In this document: positions 14,359 through 23,858 of the stretch, piece after piece
Layout of the letters: the number at the start of each line of letters is the position of its first letter
How positions within the stretch are numbered: position 1 is the stretch's first letter
Position numbers and translations under genes: made by a program
Assembly: GCF_003253485.1 (NCBI RefSeq)
Contig: NZ_QKTX01000004.1
Span: 1-64,000 of the forward strand
DNA: 64,000 nucleotides
Reading direction: 5' to 3'
Origin: Algoriphagus aquaeductus
Lineage (GTDB): Bacteria; Bacteroidota; Bacteroidia; Cytophagales; Cyclobacteriaceae
Notes under the pieces: generated by a model
The model's input: the letters and a program-made list of their open reading frames with translations, nothing else
What the model was told of the DNA's origin: nothing
Database searches by the model: none

Positions 14359-15876
14359 ATGAAATATTTCCCCTTACTCCTCGCCTTCCTGATTTCCTCT
14401 GGACTTTTTGCACAAGCTCCGGATCGCGCCCGTTTGGAATCCCTCACAGAGCAACACTGGCAAGCAGGCTTACGACTCCTCAACGAGATCGTTTCCATGC
14501 CCAACGATGCCGTCTTTCCGGAGCAAATCGAAGTCAATATCCAATGGTGCGAGCAGGTTTTTGCTGCCCGGACCTGGACCACCGAGCGATTGGAGACAGG
14601 AGGAATCCCCTTGCTTTTGGTGGAGAAAAAGCAGCCCAATGCCGCCAAAACCGCCCTGTTCTACTTCCACGTCGACGGGCAGGCCGTGGATATCAGCAAA
14701 TGGGATCAGCCCAACGCCTACGAACCTGTACTAAAAGCACAGGCTGCAAACGGAACTTGGGAAGCACTTCCCATGGAACGACTGCGAACCGAATACCATC
14801 CCGATTGGAGGATTTTTGGACGCTCCACATCGGATGACAAAGGGCCCTTGGCCATGCTGATCACCGCTTGGGACGCCTTGACGGAAGCGGGGATTTCTCC
14901 GGATTACTCCGTGAAAATCATCCTGGACTTCGAAGAGGAACAGGGTTCGCCCCGACTTCCGGCTGCAGTCATCCAATACCAAGACAAGCTCAGCGCCGAC
15001 CTGATGCTGATCATGGACGGCCCACGCCACACCTCCAATCTTCCTACGCTCAGTTATGGTGCCAGAGGGATTTCTGAGCTTTTTCTCACCACCTACGGTC
15101 CCAAACTCCCGCAACACAGCGGCCACTATGGCAATTATGCCCCCAATCCTGCCCTGCTGATGTCCCAACTGTTGGCTTCCATGAAGGATGAAAACGGTCG
15201 GGTGGTCATTCCCGGATTCTATGATGGGATCACTTTTACAGAAGCAGAGCAAAAGATCTTTACTGCGGTGCCGGACAATGAACCTGCGGTAAAAAAACAA
15301 TTGGGGCTAGGCCGGACCGACCAAGTCGGCAAAAGCTATCAGGAAAGCATCAATTATCCATCCCTGAATATCCGGGGAATGTCTGCCGGATACACCGGAG
15401 CGCAGGCTACCACGATCATCCCCGCCACGGCAGTGGCCGAACTGGACATGCGCCTGGTCCCCGAGTCCGATCCCCTGAGGCTATTTGGGCTGATCAAAGA
15501 TCATATCCGGAAACAGGGTTTCCATATCGTGGATAAGGACCCAACGGACGAGGAGCGCATGACTTTCCCCAAAATCGTAAAGGTAAACACCTCGATTTCC
15601 TATCAGGCCTTCCGCACACCGATGGATTCACCGACAGGGGCCTGGCTGAGAAAAGCCATGAATCGGGCCTTTGGTCAGGATCCGGTGCAGATTCGGATTT
15701 CCGGAGGATCGATTCCTATTTCCCCTTTTGTGGATGCCTTGGGTATTCCTGCCGTCACTATCCCCACCGTCAATGCCGACAACAACCAACACAGTCCAAA
15801 TGAAAACCTCCGACTGGGCAATTACAAAGAAGGGATATTGACCATCATGAGTGTGCTGAGTGAGAAGATGTATTAA
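14359..15876 (+). CDS. secreted M20-family metallopeptidase
   Basis: 505 residues with a Sec signal peptide (1-19, ...SSGLFAQ). M20 di-zinc centre residues are visible: His104 with Asp106 (FHVDGQ), Asp160 (STSDDKG, bridging), Glu193/Glu194 (DFEEEQG, base and ligand), Asp220 (LIMDGP) and His478 (NNQHSP). The length and the insert between the halves fit M20 peptidases with a dimerisation domain, which cleave dipeptides or small peptides. Location should be periplasmic. It is single-standing and returns to the higher-GC codon use of the chromosome, marking the right edge of the accessory region. Confidence 0.9.
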   Translation: MKYFPLLLAFLISSGLFAQAPDRARLESLTEQHWQAGLRLLNEIVSMPNDAVFPEQIEVNIQWCEQVFAARTWTTERLETGGIPLLLVEKKQPNAAKTALFYFHVDGQAVDISKWDQPNAYEPVLKAQAANGTWEALPMERLRTEYHPDWRIFGRSTSDDKGPLAMLITAWDALTEAGISPDYSVKIILDFEEEQGSPRLPAAVIQYQDKLSADLMLIMDGPRHTSNLPTLSYGARGISELFLTTYGPKLPQHSGHYGNYAPNPALLMSQLLASMKDENGRVVIPGFYDGITFTEAEQKIFTAVPDNEPAVKKQLGLGRTDQVGKSYQESINYPSLNIRGMSAGYTGAQATTIIPATAVAELDMRLVPESDPLRLFGLIKDHIRKQGFHIVDKDPTDEERMTFPKIVKVNTSISYQAFRTPMDSPTGAWLRKAMNRAFGQDPVQIRISGGSIPISPFVDALGIPAVTIPTVNADNNQHSPNENLRLGNYKEGILTIMSVLSEKMY

Positions 15877-15954
15877 GAGTAGGGGGTAAGGAGGTATGGG
15901 AGTTAGGAGGTTGGGACTGACGAGTGACGATTTACGACGGGCAGCGTGAAGATT

Positions 15955-16850
15955 ATGACCACAACCGGTTCAAGTTTAAGCCTTCCGACTTGGACCCACC
16001 TGTTTGCTGTCTGCAGACTGCTTTTTATTTTAGTACAGATCGCGCCTTCAGCGCTCTTGTCATCCTTCCTTATCATCCAGCCCAGAATTGAATTCTGGGT
16101 TTTTACAGAACCTGCCTTTGGCAGTAACAACGACTGGTTCAAGTCTTCAGACTTGGACCCACCTGTTTGCTGTCTGCAGACTGCTTTTTATTTTAGTACA
16201 GATCGCGCATTCAGCGCTCCCTTCATCCCTCCTTATCATCCAGCCCGAAATTGAATTTCGGGTTTTTACAGAACCTGCCTTTGGCAGTAACAACGACTGG
16301 TTCAAGTCTTCAGACTTGGACCCAACTGTATGCAGTCTTCAGACTGCTTTTTATTCTATTACAGATCGCGCATTCAGCGCTCCTCTCTTCCGTCCTTTAC
16401 ATCCAGCCCGAAATTGAATTTCGGGCTTTTACAGAACCTGCCTTTGGCAGTAGACCACAACCCGTTCAAATCTTCGGGCTTGGACCCAACTGTATGCTGT
16501 CTTCAGACTGCTTTTTATTCTATTACAGATCGCGCATTCAGCGCTCTTCTCATCCTTCCTTATCATCCAGCCCAGAATTGAATTCTGGGTTTTTACAGAA
16601 CCTGCCTTTGGCAGTAACAACGACTGGTTCAAGTCTTCAGACTTGGACCCAACTGTATGCAGTCTTCAGACTGCTTTTTATTCTATTACAGATCGCGCAT
16701 TCAGCGCTCCTCTCTTCCGTCCTTTACATCCAGCCCGAAATTGAATTTCGGGCTTTTACAGAACCTGCCTTTGGCAGTAGACCACAACCCGTTCAAATCT
16801 TCGGGCTTGGACCCAACTGTAAGCAGTCTGCGGACTGCCTGGTCACCCAT
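15955..16850. repeat. tandem array of ~164 bp units made of small hairpins
   Basis: About five and a half copies of a ~164 bp unit. Each unit strings together hairpins: CAAGTC-TTCA-GACTTG, GCAGTC-TTCA-GACTGC, GCGC-ATTCA-GCGC, CCCGAAATT-G-AATTTCGGG and CTGCC-TTT-GGCAG. Units starting at 16295 and 16622 are identical over roughly 190 bases, giving a 327 bp dimeric higher-order repeat. Overlapping open frames cross the array only because 327 is a multiple of three. The flanks 15877-15954 and 16851-17036 show no gene. Confidence 0.85.
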
Positions 16851-17036
16851 ATAAAACAAATGGTTTGGAGGCAAGGAATTTAGGAGGTTGGGAAGTTGGG
16901 ATTGACGATGGGCAGCTCTTCAGTGCTTTTTGAAGCTTGATTTAAGATCAACAATTCATCTTTTTGTGACCTTTTCTTTACTCTTTGTGAGCTCCGCGGT
17001 ACAGAAAAAATTTCTTTCCCAAGTAGTAAATCCCGC

Positions 17037-19292
17037 TCATTCCTCACTCCCGCTATACAGCACCAGCCTCAGCGTGCCGAAGTCGTATTTCCCACCGAAA
17101 TGTTCGAAATAGGCCTTGAGTGAATCAAGCTTTTCTTCCACATGTCGGATTTCCTGGATGGTTTTTGAATCAATCAAATCTTCGAGCTGTAGTTGCCCCA
17201 ATTTGACGCCATGGGCCAGGTGGCCCATGATGGTGGAAACGGTATAGCCCCGCTCTTCCGCGATCTGCTCAGGAGTCTTACCTTCCAGAAAAAGACGGAT
17301 ACTCCAGGCTTTGGTATCTTCTTTCTTTTCTTTTGGAGGCTTGGGTTCCTTTGATTTTTTCCGGCCGGATTTGTTTTTGGAGGAAGTCTTTTCGGGTAGT
17401 TCTTTTCGAATCTGTTCCACCAGATTGATCCGGACTTGCCTGACCCGAAAGTCGATTGCTTCCATTTTCTCAGCCACTTCTCCTTTGAGGATGGCTTGGA
17501 TCAGATTTCCGCTTTTGGCAATGGCGGTATATTTTCGGAGTAGCTCTATTTCGAGTTCTTCGATCCCGTTTTGATAAGTTTTGATACGGGCAAAGTCTTC
17601 AATTCTAAGCTGATGTCTGAGGAGAATTTCCAGGGCTTTGACCAGCAAATCGAGGTAATAGGCTGTTCCTTTTTCGACCCGTTCCAGCAATTTTCCCTCC
17701 TGCCCGGCCTGGATGAGTAACTGGAGTTGCTGCCGAAACTTGCGGGTATTTTCCCGCTCCTTTTCCATGATCTCAAAAATCACCGGCAGATCCTTTCTCA
17801 AATCTTCCTCCTCAAACTCCATCGAAGTCTCCTGATCCCGATCAAACTGAGTCAGAGAAGCCATCAAGGTATCAAACTCAAAAGTCGAATCGATAAGCTG
17901 ATGGAGGTAGGCTTGCTGGTTTTGATAAAGAAGTGCGACCAAGTCTTGGGAAGCTGACTTGTATTGGGTGAATTCGACCACCTTGGCATCCGAATAGATC
18001 ACGTCTGTCTGCACCCGAGTCCTCAGGACCAACCCCTCCAAACTTCGCAATCGGCTGAGTGCGACATAGACTTGGCCGGGGGCAAAGGCTTGTCCCACAT
18101 CCACAATGGCCCGATCAAAGGTCAAGCCTTGGCTTTTGTGGACCGTCACGGCCCAGGCTAGTTTGATCGGAAACTGCGAAAAAGTGCCGATCACTTCCTC
18201 TTCGAGCTCTTTGGTGTCGGGATGGATTCGGTACTTTTTATTTTCCCACAGCTCCTTTTTCAAAGTAAACTCCTCTCCGGAATCATCCATCAAGACCACC
18301 ACCTGATCGGATGTGAGTTTGCTGACTGTCGCCAGCTTTCCATTGAAGTATGAGGAAAGCCCCGAAGTGTCATTTTTGATAAACATGACCCGGGCACCGA
18401 CTTTGAGCTCGATCGACTGGGGTAAAGGATACAAGTGCTCGGGAAACTCCCGCTCAATCTCTGCATCATAGAACAAGGCCTCCCCTTCCAGACTTCGGAG
18501 TTCGCGGAGGTTGATCTCATCTGCCTTGTAATTATGCGTAGTCAGTGTGATGCAAGGGGGAAGATCCCGGATTTCATCGAGGGTTTTGTAATGCTGATTG
18601 AGGATGCGGACATCCTCGGAGGTGGAGCGATTGTCGCGAAGGTTGTTGAGAATGCGGATAAAGGTCTCATCCTGCTGACGGAAGATCTTATCCAGCTCAA
18701 GGTAAACCAAGCCGGAGTTTTGAAGCGCCTTGGCCTCAAAGAAGTGCATGGATTTGTAAAATCGGCTCAGTACGCTCCACTCCTCATCTTTCACCACCGG
18801 AGGCAACTGATACAAGTCCCCGATAAACAAGACCTGAACCCCGCCAAAAGGAATCTGGTAATTTCGTTTTACGCTACGCATGCGGTAGTCGATGGCATCC
18901 AGGATATCTGCCCGAAGCATACTCACCTCATCAATCACAAGCAAATCGATGGATTTGAGGACATTTCGACGAAACTGATTCAGCGGATGCCTTCGAGCGA
19001 GCGTCTGTTGGGTGAAAAAACCGTGTCGGTCCGTGTAATTGCCCTCCGGCTCACGCACCGGGAGAAAAGTCCCGAAAGGCAACAGAAACTGGGAATGAAT
19101 GGTGACCCCTTTGGCATTGAGTGCGGCAATACCGGTGGGTGCCAAAATCACAAATCGCTTGTGCGTGTGCTGGGCAAGTGCCCTGAGAAAAGTGGTCTTT
19201 CCTGTCCCTGCTTTTCCCGTTAAAAAAATGGGAGCACTGGTGTTGTTCACAAATCGTGCCGCCAACGCCAGCCGGTCAGTGGATGTATTCAT
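17037..19292 (-). CDS. PIF1-like helicase with C-terminal HTH_40-type domain
   Basis: 751-residue superfamily 1 helicase of the PIF1/RecD2-like group common in Bacteroidota. Motifs: Walker A GKAGTGKTT (26-34), Walker B VIDEVSM (about 118), motif III GDLYQLPPV, and near residue 410 VTVHKSQGLTFD followed by VYVALSRLRSLEG. The C-terminal 250 residues contain a basic linker (SSKNKSGRKKSKEPKPPKEK) and a helix-turn-helix region (TPEQIAEERGYTVSTIMGHL) typical of the domain fused to RecQ or PIF1 helicases. It likely unwinds DNA in replication or repair. It stands alone on the minus strand. Confidence 0.9.
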   Translation of the reverse strand: MNTSTDRLALAARFVNNTSAPIFLTGKAGTGKTTFLRALAQHTHKRFVILAPTGIAALNAKGVTIHSQFLLPFGTFLPVREPEGNYTDRHGFFTQQTLARRHPLNQFRRNVLKSIDLLVIDEVSMLRADILDAIDYRMRSVKRNYQIPFGGVQVLFIGDLYQLPPVVKDEEWSVLSRFYKSMHFFEAKALQNSGLVYLELDKIFRQQDETFIRILNNLRDNRSTSEDVRILNQHYKTLDEIRDLPPCITLTTHNYKADEINLRELRSLEGEALFYDAEIEREFPEHLYPLPQSIELKVGARVMFIKNDTSGLSSYFNGKLATVSKLTSDQVVVLMDDSGEEFTLKKELWENKKYRIHPDTKELEEEVIGTFSQFPIKLAWAVTVHKSQGLTFDRAIVDVGQAFAPGQVYVALSRLRSLEGLVLRTRVQTDVIYSDAKVVEFTQYKSASQDLVALLYQNQQAYLHQLIDSTFEFDTLMASLTQFDRDQETSMEFEEEDLRKDLPVIFEIMEKERENTRKFRQQLQLLIQAGQEGKLLERVEKGTAYYLDLLVKALEILLRHQLRIEDFARIKTYQNGIEELEIELLRKYTAIAKSGNLIQAILKGEVAEKMEAIDFRVRQVRINLVEQIRKELPEKTSSKNKSGRKKSKEPKPPKEKKEDTKAWSIRLFLEGKTPEQIAEERGYTVSTIMGHLAHGVKLGQLQLEDLIDSKTIQEIRHVEEKLDSLKAYFEHFGGKYDFGTLRLVLYSGSEE

Positions 19293-19407
19293 TTAACTAA
19301 ATTAGCCTTTTACTCTGGAATTTTCTGAATTTGAGGAAAAAGTAAGGGTAATTTTTGTGGGTTGAGGAAGTTTGGGCAACTTTTGAAGTTTGTAATTTGA
19401 TTCACTC

Positions 19408-20025
19408 ATGTATATCCATCCTCTCAATGCTTGGGAAAGCGAACCTGAAGTCATCGAATTTATCCGGAAAAATGCCTTCGGCAGTCTGATTTCCATGGCC
19501 GACGGTCGTCCTTGGGCCACCCACCTGCCTTTGGTACTGGATCAAAATCCAAACGGTCAGGCCGTTTTACATGGACATCTTGCCAAGGCTAACGCGCAGT
19601 GGAAACAGCTTCCTGAAAACGAAGATGTGTTGGTCCTTTTCCAAGGGCCCCATGCCTATATTTCTTCCTCCTGGTACAACCATGAAAATGTCCCAACCTG
19701 GAACTACCTCGCTGTGCATATCTATGGTAAAATCCGGATGATCGAAGGAGAAGAATTGATGCATCACCTGAAGACCCTGGTGAATATCTATGAACAGGGC
19801 CGTCCCAACCGGGTACAGGTAGAAACCATGAGCGAAGCCTACGTAGAAAGTCAGATTCGAGCCTTGGTAGGAATAGAAATCAGCATCACCGAAGTCCAGG
19901 CAAGCGCCAAGCTTTCTCAAAATCGGGATGAAGTCAACTATCAAAATATCATTGCCAAGCTTGAGGAAAGTGAGCTGCCGATGGATCAAGAAGTGGCTGC
20001 TGAGATGAGAAAAAGAAGGCCTTAG
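19408..20025 (+). CDS. PaiB-like FMN-binding protein
   Basis: 205-residue member of the FMN-binding split-barrel family that includes Bacillus subtilis PaiB. It starts MYIHPLNAWESEPEVIEFI and contains DGRPWATHLPLVL, HGHLAKANAQW and ISSSWYNHENVPTWNY (about 90-106), all family hallmarks. The family is annotated as a negative regulator but may act as a flavin-dependent enzyme. It is divergent from the helicase gene with a 115-base spacer. Confidence 0.9.
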   Translation: MYIHPLNAWESEPEVIEFIRKNAFGSLISMADGRPWATHLPLVLDQNPNGQAVLHGHLAKANAQWKQLPENEDVLVLFQGPHAYISSSWYNHENVPTWNYLAVHIYGKIRMIEGEELMHHLKTLVNIYEQGRPNRVQVETMSEAYVESQIRALVGIEISITEVQASAKLSQNRDEVNYQNIIAKLEESELPMDQEVAAEMRKRRP

Positions 20026-20325
20026 CTTCGGTTTTCAAAAAAATCTGAAAAACCCATGGTTTTCCGCAATAGCATCACCAACCAAATTGGCTTTGATTAA
20101 TGGGTCAGATGCTTCAGACTTCCCGACTCTCGTCGGTAAGGTGCTCGGCACAGGCGACCGATACTTCGACAAGCTCAATACAAGGACCGAAGAATTCTTG
20201 ATTTCAACCTTTTTGAGAAAATTCATAAGCTCGGTAAGCGTACTGGTAAGAAAGCAGATAATCCTTAAAAAACAGGGCAAGTTTTGAAAACCTGTCATGT
20301 TTAAAGCTGGGAAAAAGGACAAAAA
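20026..20325. other. intergenic region without a called gene
   Basis: About 300 bases between the PaiB-like gene and the subtilase terminator. It contains common intergenic filler (ACTTCGACAAGCTCA-like words around 20162-20180) and no credible gene or promoter. Confidence 0.4.
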
Positions 20326-20347
20326 AAGAGCCCCAATCGGGGCTCTT
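20319..20347 (-). terminator. terminator of the subtilase gene
   Basis: Stem GAGCCCC (20328-20334) with GGGGCTC (20339-20345). On the minus strand the stem is followed by a T-tract (A-run 20319-20327 on the plus strand), 27 bases after the subtilase stop. Confidence 0.85.
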
Positions 20348-20373
20348 CAGCTATTAATACCTATTCAATGGGT

Positions 20374-21765
20374 TTAAAATCCTGATACATTGAGGCGGCC
20401 ATTAGTCACCACCCGGCCTGAAAGTGAAGCAGTAGGGGTGGCCGAGCTCAAGATGGCATTTTTGATCTGGGCAGCCGTGGCCGAAGGATTCAATGAAGCA
20501 TACAAGGCTGCTGCTCCGGACACATGTGGAGTGGCCATGGAGGTACCGTTGTAGCTGGCATATCCGGATCCGATTGAGGCATTCTTTCCTTTGCCTACAG
20601 CCACCGGCACGGTAGACCAAATCCCTGAACCAGGAGCTCCGATATCAACTGAAGTGGCTCCATACTGAGAAAACGAGGATAACGCACCAGAACTGGTAAT
20701 CGAAGCCACGGCAATAATGTTGGGAGAAGTATAACTGGAAGGATAGCTGGGTGTGGCATCATTGTTTGTGCCGGAGTTACCTGCTGCTGCGATAAACAAA
20801 ATGCCTGCGGCATCTGCCCGGTCTATGGCGTCCTTCAGGGCTTGTGAAAAGCCTCCTCCACCCCAGGAGTTGTTGGTGGCAACAATTTTCAAACCATGAC
20901 GAGTCTTCAAATCGGTGAAGTAATCCACCGATTTGATGGCATTGGCTGTAGTGCCGCCTCTGGATCCCAAAAACTTGGCACCGATCATTTTCACATTCCA
21001 AACCACACCGGCCACTCCTTTTCCATTACCGCCTACACCACCGATCGTACCGGCTACGTGAGTACCATGATCATCGCCTGTACCGTCGAAAACGGTATTG
21101 TTGTTTCCGTCAAAATCCCAACCATAGACATCATCCACCAGTCCGTTTCCATCGTCATCTACACCGTTTCCGGCGATTTCACCCGGATTAACTCCGGCAT
21201 TGGCCGCAAGGTCTTCATGATCATACATGTATCCTTCATCGATGATACCGATGTAAACTGTAGCCGAACCCAACTTATTTTCAGCCCAGGCCTCATTGGC
21301 CCGGGAGCCAAATTGGTTATTATTGGCAGACATTCCCCAAAGCTGACCGCTGGAAAAATAGGTGTCATTTGAAGTGGCGAAGTGCTGGTAAACCCAGTTG
21401 GGTTCGGCATATTCCACTTCCGGCATATTGCGCAGACGCTCAATGGCCTCCAACGTACCCAGGTTACTTTGGACTAAAAGAAGGTCTCCATTGGGACCGC
21501 CTTTCCGGGCATTTGCCAGTTCCATGGCTCCGGTTTTGATTTCCTCCACTACTTCAGCCTGAATCATCGAAAGGATGTCCTGTGAAAGCCGGGTTCCAAC
21601 AGTGGTAGTCTTATACTTGATCAATAATTGACCCGGAACGAATTCCTGATGGGTAACGCGCTGAACCGCGTCAGACACGGCTACTTCATTTTCGATGATT
21701 TCACCGCAAGAGGCTGCTACACCCAATAGGGCGGAAAAAGACAGCACAGAATAAAGTTTTCTCAT
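20374..21765 (-). CDS. S8 subtilisin-like serine protease, lipoprotein
   Basis: 463 residues. A lipoprotein signal is followed by lipobox Cys20 (GVAASC), so the mature protein is membrane-anchored. Residues about 40-125 form a propeptide-like region (FVPGQLLIKYK). Catalytic triad: Asp176 (IIDEGYM), His233 (DDHGTHVAG) and Ser409 (NGTSMATPH); oxyanion Asn330 (AAAGNSG). An acidic loop DDDGNGLVDD (203-212) could bind calcium. No C-terminal secretion domain is present; the protein ends soon after the protease fold. It probably degrades extracytoplasmic protein. A promoter is proposed at 21793-21823. Confidence 0.93.
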   Translation of the reverse strand: MRKLYSVLSFSALLGVAASCGEIIENEVAVSDAVQRVTHQEFVPGQLLIKYKTTTVGTRLSQDILSMIQAEVVEEIKTGAMELANARKGGPNGDLLLVQSNLGTLEAIERLRNMPEVEYAEPNWVYQHFATSNDTYFSSGQLWGMSANNNQFGSRANEAWAENKLGSATVYIGIIDEGYMYDHEDLAANAGVNPGEIAGNGVDDDGNGLVDDVYGWDFDGNNNTVFDGTGDDHGTHVAGTIGGVGGNGKGVAGVVWNVKMIGAKFLGSRGGTTANAIKSVDYFTDLKTRHGLKIVATNNSWGGGGFSQALKDAIDRADAAGILFIAAAGNSGTNNDATPSYPSSYTSPNIIAVASITSSGALSSFSQYGATSVDIGAPGSGIWSTVPVAVGKGKNASIGSGYASYNGTSMATPHVSGAAALYASLNPSATAAQIKNAILSSATPTASLSGRVVTNGRLNVSGF

Positions 21766-21792
21766 AAGGTAAATTTGGTTAATGGTATTTTG

Positions 21793-21823
21793 GAAATGTA
21801 GCCGTTCATCAGAACATTCACAA
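21793..21823 (-). promoter_or_regulatory. putative Bacteroidota-type promoter of the subtilase gene
   Basis: On the minus strand a TTG (21823-21821) is followed after 20 bases by TACATTTC (21800-21793). This is close to the Bacteroidota consensus of TTTG and TAnnTTTG. The -7 element lies 27 bases upstream of the start codon. Confidence 0.5.
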
Positions 21824-22023
21824 TACCTTCATCCACCTTTCAATAAATATTTTTTTTGGATAAACAAAACAGCACTTTATTCCTAAAATCTTACCGTTTA
21901 TTTCAATTTGAACTAATTTTTAAATTTTATTTTTAGAATAATTATTCCCAGGAATCCTTTTCTATGGTTGATTAACCCCTTGATCGGTAAAAAATAAGGA
22001 TAAACAGCTCTGATTTAGAAAAC

Positions 22024-23631
22024 CTATTTCTCAGAGGATCTTAAAATATCCTTCGCTGCACCCCCGGGCACGATATTCAACATCCCTTCTTTGGTGCTTT
22101 GCCACATCAGGTAAAAAGGTCCCCGATACACATTCCTTCTCAGCGTATAGGAAGGAGTCAGGTACTTTCGGTCCCCCGGCATATTGGAGTGATTCAATGC
22201 CAGATTGGCCACTGAGGAGAGCAATTTGTTTTTCTTTTGGGTTCCCTTCTTAAAAAGTTCAATTTTCAAATCCGTGTAGTCGAAAACAAAATTGACACGT
22301 GCTTCCCGGGGATTGGCGTGGATATCCAGATTCATCCGGTGGAGTTGACCATCGACAATATCCCCATTCATGATGGGCTTGAGGATCGCATTGATCTCGG
22401 TCAATTTAAAATTTCTGAAATCGGCGGAAAGCCGAAATTCATCCCGGTCGTAGGGAACCTGAAGATCCATATCCAGATTTCCTTTCCCTTCGATTTTTCC
22501 CTTGATTTTCGCATCAAAATGGGAGTAGATCATTTGATATTCCGGAATGGAAGTAATTCGGGTCACCGTCCCTTCCAAGTGAGTAAAATGGATATCCCAA
22601 TGCTCTCCCGATGGGGGCACATTTTCACCATAGGTAATATTCCCGTTTCGAATCAAAAGCGTGTCGAGCTTGAGTGGAAATCCGATTTTTTGGATCATAC
22701 CCTGAAACATGGGTTTCGCCTCCTCAACAGGTCTGGGCTTGAATTTATTCCTGAAATCCGTCAGCCTAAATCCTGCTAATTCCAGCTTTTGCGCTCTCAA
22801 GTCCAAATCCGAATAAAAATTGCTGGTGGCTTCAAAGCCCTGAAAATACAAACTGTCCAAATGGACTTCGATCAAATCTGTCTGAAAATCCAACTTTCGG
22901 GAAGCGGCTTCCAATCCTTCCGGAAACCTCAACATCACGTCCTCCACCAAAAAAGTCTGGGCTTTGGTATCAAAATTCACCTTTCCGATTTTCAGTTCTT
23001 GCCCATTGGTCAGCAGGTATCCCAGACTATCAATAGACATCCTGATTCTGCCGTATTCAAAAGGAATAGGGTGGCTCCATTGGACAGAATCTGTACTCAG
23101 ATCATTGGCTACAATATTCAGATTAATGACGCTTCCGATCACCTCATCACCCAGAAAAATAGTCGAATGGGCATTCCCCAATTGAAAATTTCGTATCCCT
23201 CCTCTGGAAAGAATATCTCCAAAAAGACTTTGAAATGCCTCTCCGGCCTGATCCTCCTCAGGGGTATCCACCGGGATGAATACCTGAAAAACCGGTTGGT
23301 AAAAGCGCAATTCCTGAATGTCCAAAATCCTCCTAAAAAACAGTTTGGTGATGTCGAATGAACTCAAAAATGCCTGAGCCACCTCTCCTTCCACAAAGGT
23401 GCCGGATGGCTTTCCCACAGGCCGAATCCGTAACCCATTGACGGAGATCACCCGCCTGAAAAGATCGTATTCCACTTTTTCAAAGCTGATGTCGTAGTTT
23501 CGGTCCGGATTGGCATTGATTATCCCCACGAGATTTTTATTGATCCACCGTTCTCCGAGATAAACTCCCAAGTAGAGACCGAATCCAATCAGAAAAATCA
23601 GAATCAAAAGAACACTAAAGAGTTTTTTCAT
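22024..23631 (-). CDS. AsmA/DUF748-like membrane-anchored protein
   Basis: 535 residues with one N-terminal membrane anchor (about 4-26) and a long periplasmic part rich in beta-strand patterns (e.g. IRNGNITYGE near 325, then LDIHANPREARVNFVFDYTDLKIELF). This layout resembles AsmA-like/DUF748 proteins, which are involved in outer-membrane lipid transport or biogenesis in other bacteria. Assignment is by architecture only, without a diagnostic motif. It stands alone with a 220-base gap to the divergent phosphatase gene. Confidence 0.55.
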   Translation of the reverse strand: MKKLFSVLLILIFLIGFGLYLGVYLGERWINKNLVGIINANPDRNYDISFEKVEYDLFRRVISVNGLRIRPVGKPSGTFVEGEVAQAFLSSFDITKLFFRRILDIQELRFYQPVFQVFIPVDTPEEDQAGEAFQSLFGDILSRGGIRNFQLGNAHSTIFLGDEVIGSVINLNIVANDLSTDSVQWSHPIPFEYGRIRMSIDSLGYLLTNGQELKIGKVNFDTKAQTFLVEDVMLRFPEGLEAASRKLDFQTDLIEVHLDSLYFQGFEATSNFYSDLDLRAQKLELAGFRLTDFRNKFKPRPVEEAKPMFQGMIQKIGFPLKLDTLLIRNGNITYGENVPPSGEHWDIHFTHLEGTVTRITSIPEYQMIYSHFDAKIKGKIEGKGNLDMDLQVPYDRDEFRLSADFRNFKLTEINAILKPIMNGDIVDGQLHRMNLDIHANPREARVNFVFDYTDLKIELFKKGTQKKNKLLSSVANLALNHSNMPGDRKYLTPSYTLRRNVYRGPFYLMWQSTKEGMLNIVPGGAAKDILRSSEK

Positions 23632-23858
23632 AGAAAAAGAAGTGAAAAAGTAGCCCTTGGATATCCCATAGAAGTGCCACTAGAAGGTAAGATAATCAAA
23701 CAAACTGAAAATTGGCAGAGGCGAACCGGTAGCTTCACCCAACCTGACAGTCTGATAATAAAAAATGCCCCCTGATCAAAAACCTTACGGTCCTGAAGGA
23801 ATTTTACCCGTTTGAAAAATTTGCAGCCGCTATAGAGTACAATTTTTTACATTTGGAA

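Noticed and set aside
15955..16850. CRISPR array
   Set aside because: Units are about 164 bases, spacers are not unique, and no cas gene is present. The repeats are contiguous hairpin units, not short repeats with variable spacers.
15946..16883. Overlapping open frames across the hairpin array with repeated peptide segments
   Set aside because: They arise because the 327 bp higher-order repeat is a multiple of three. Several frames are open at once, the sequence is dominated by palindromes, and no start context or protein-like composition is seen.
23848..23855. TACATTTG as a -7 promoter element of the EEP-family gene
   Set aside because: It fits TAnnTTTG but lies 3 bases before the chosen ATG, which would leave no leader for ribosome binding.
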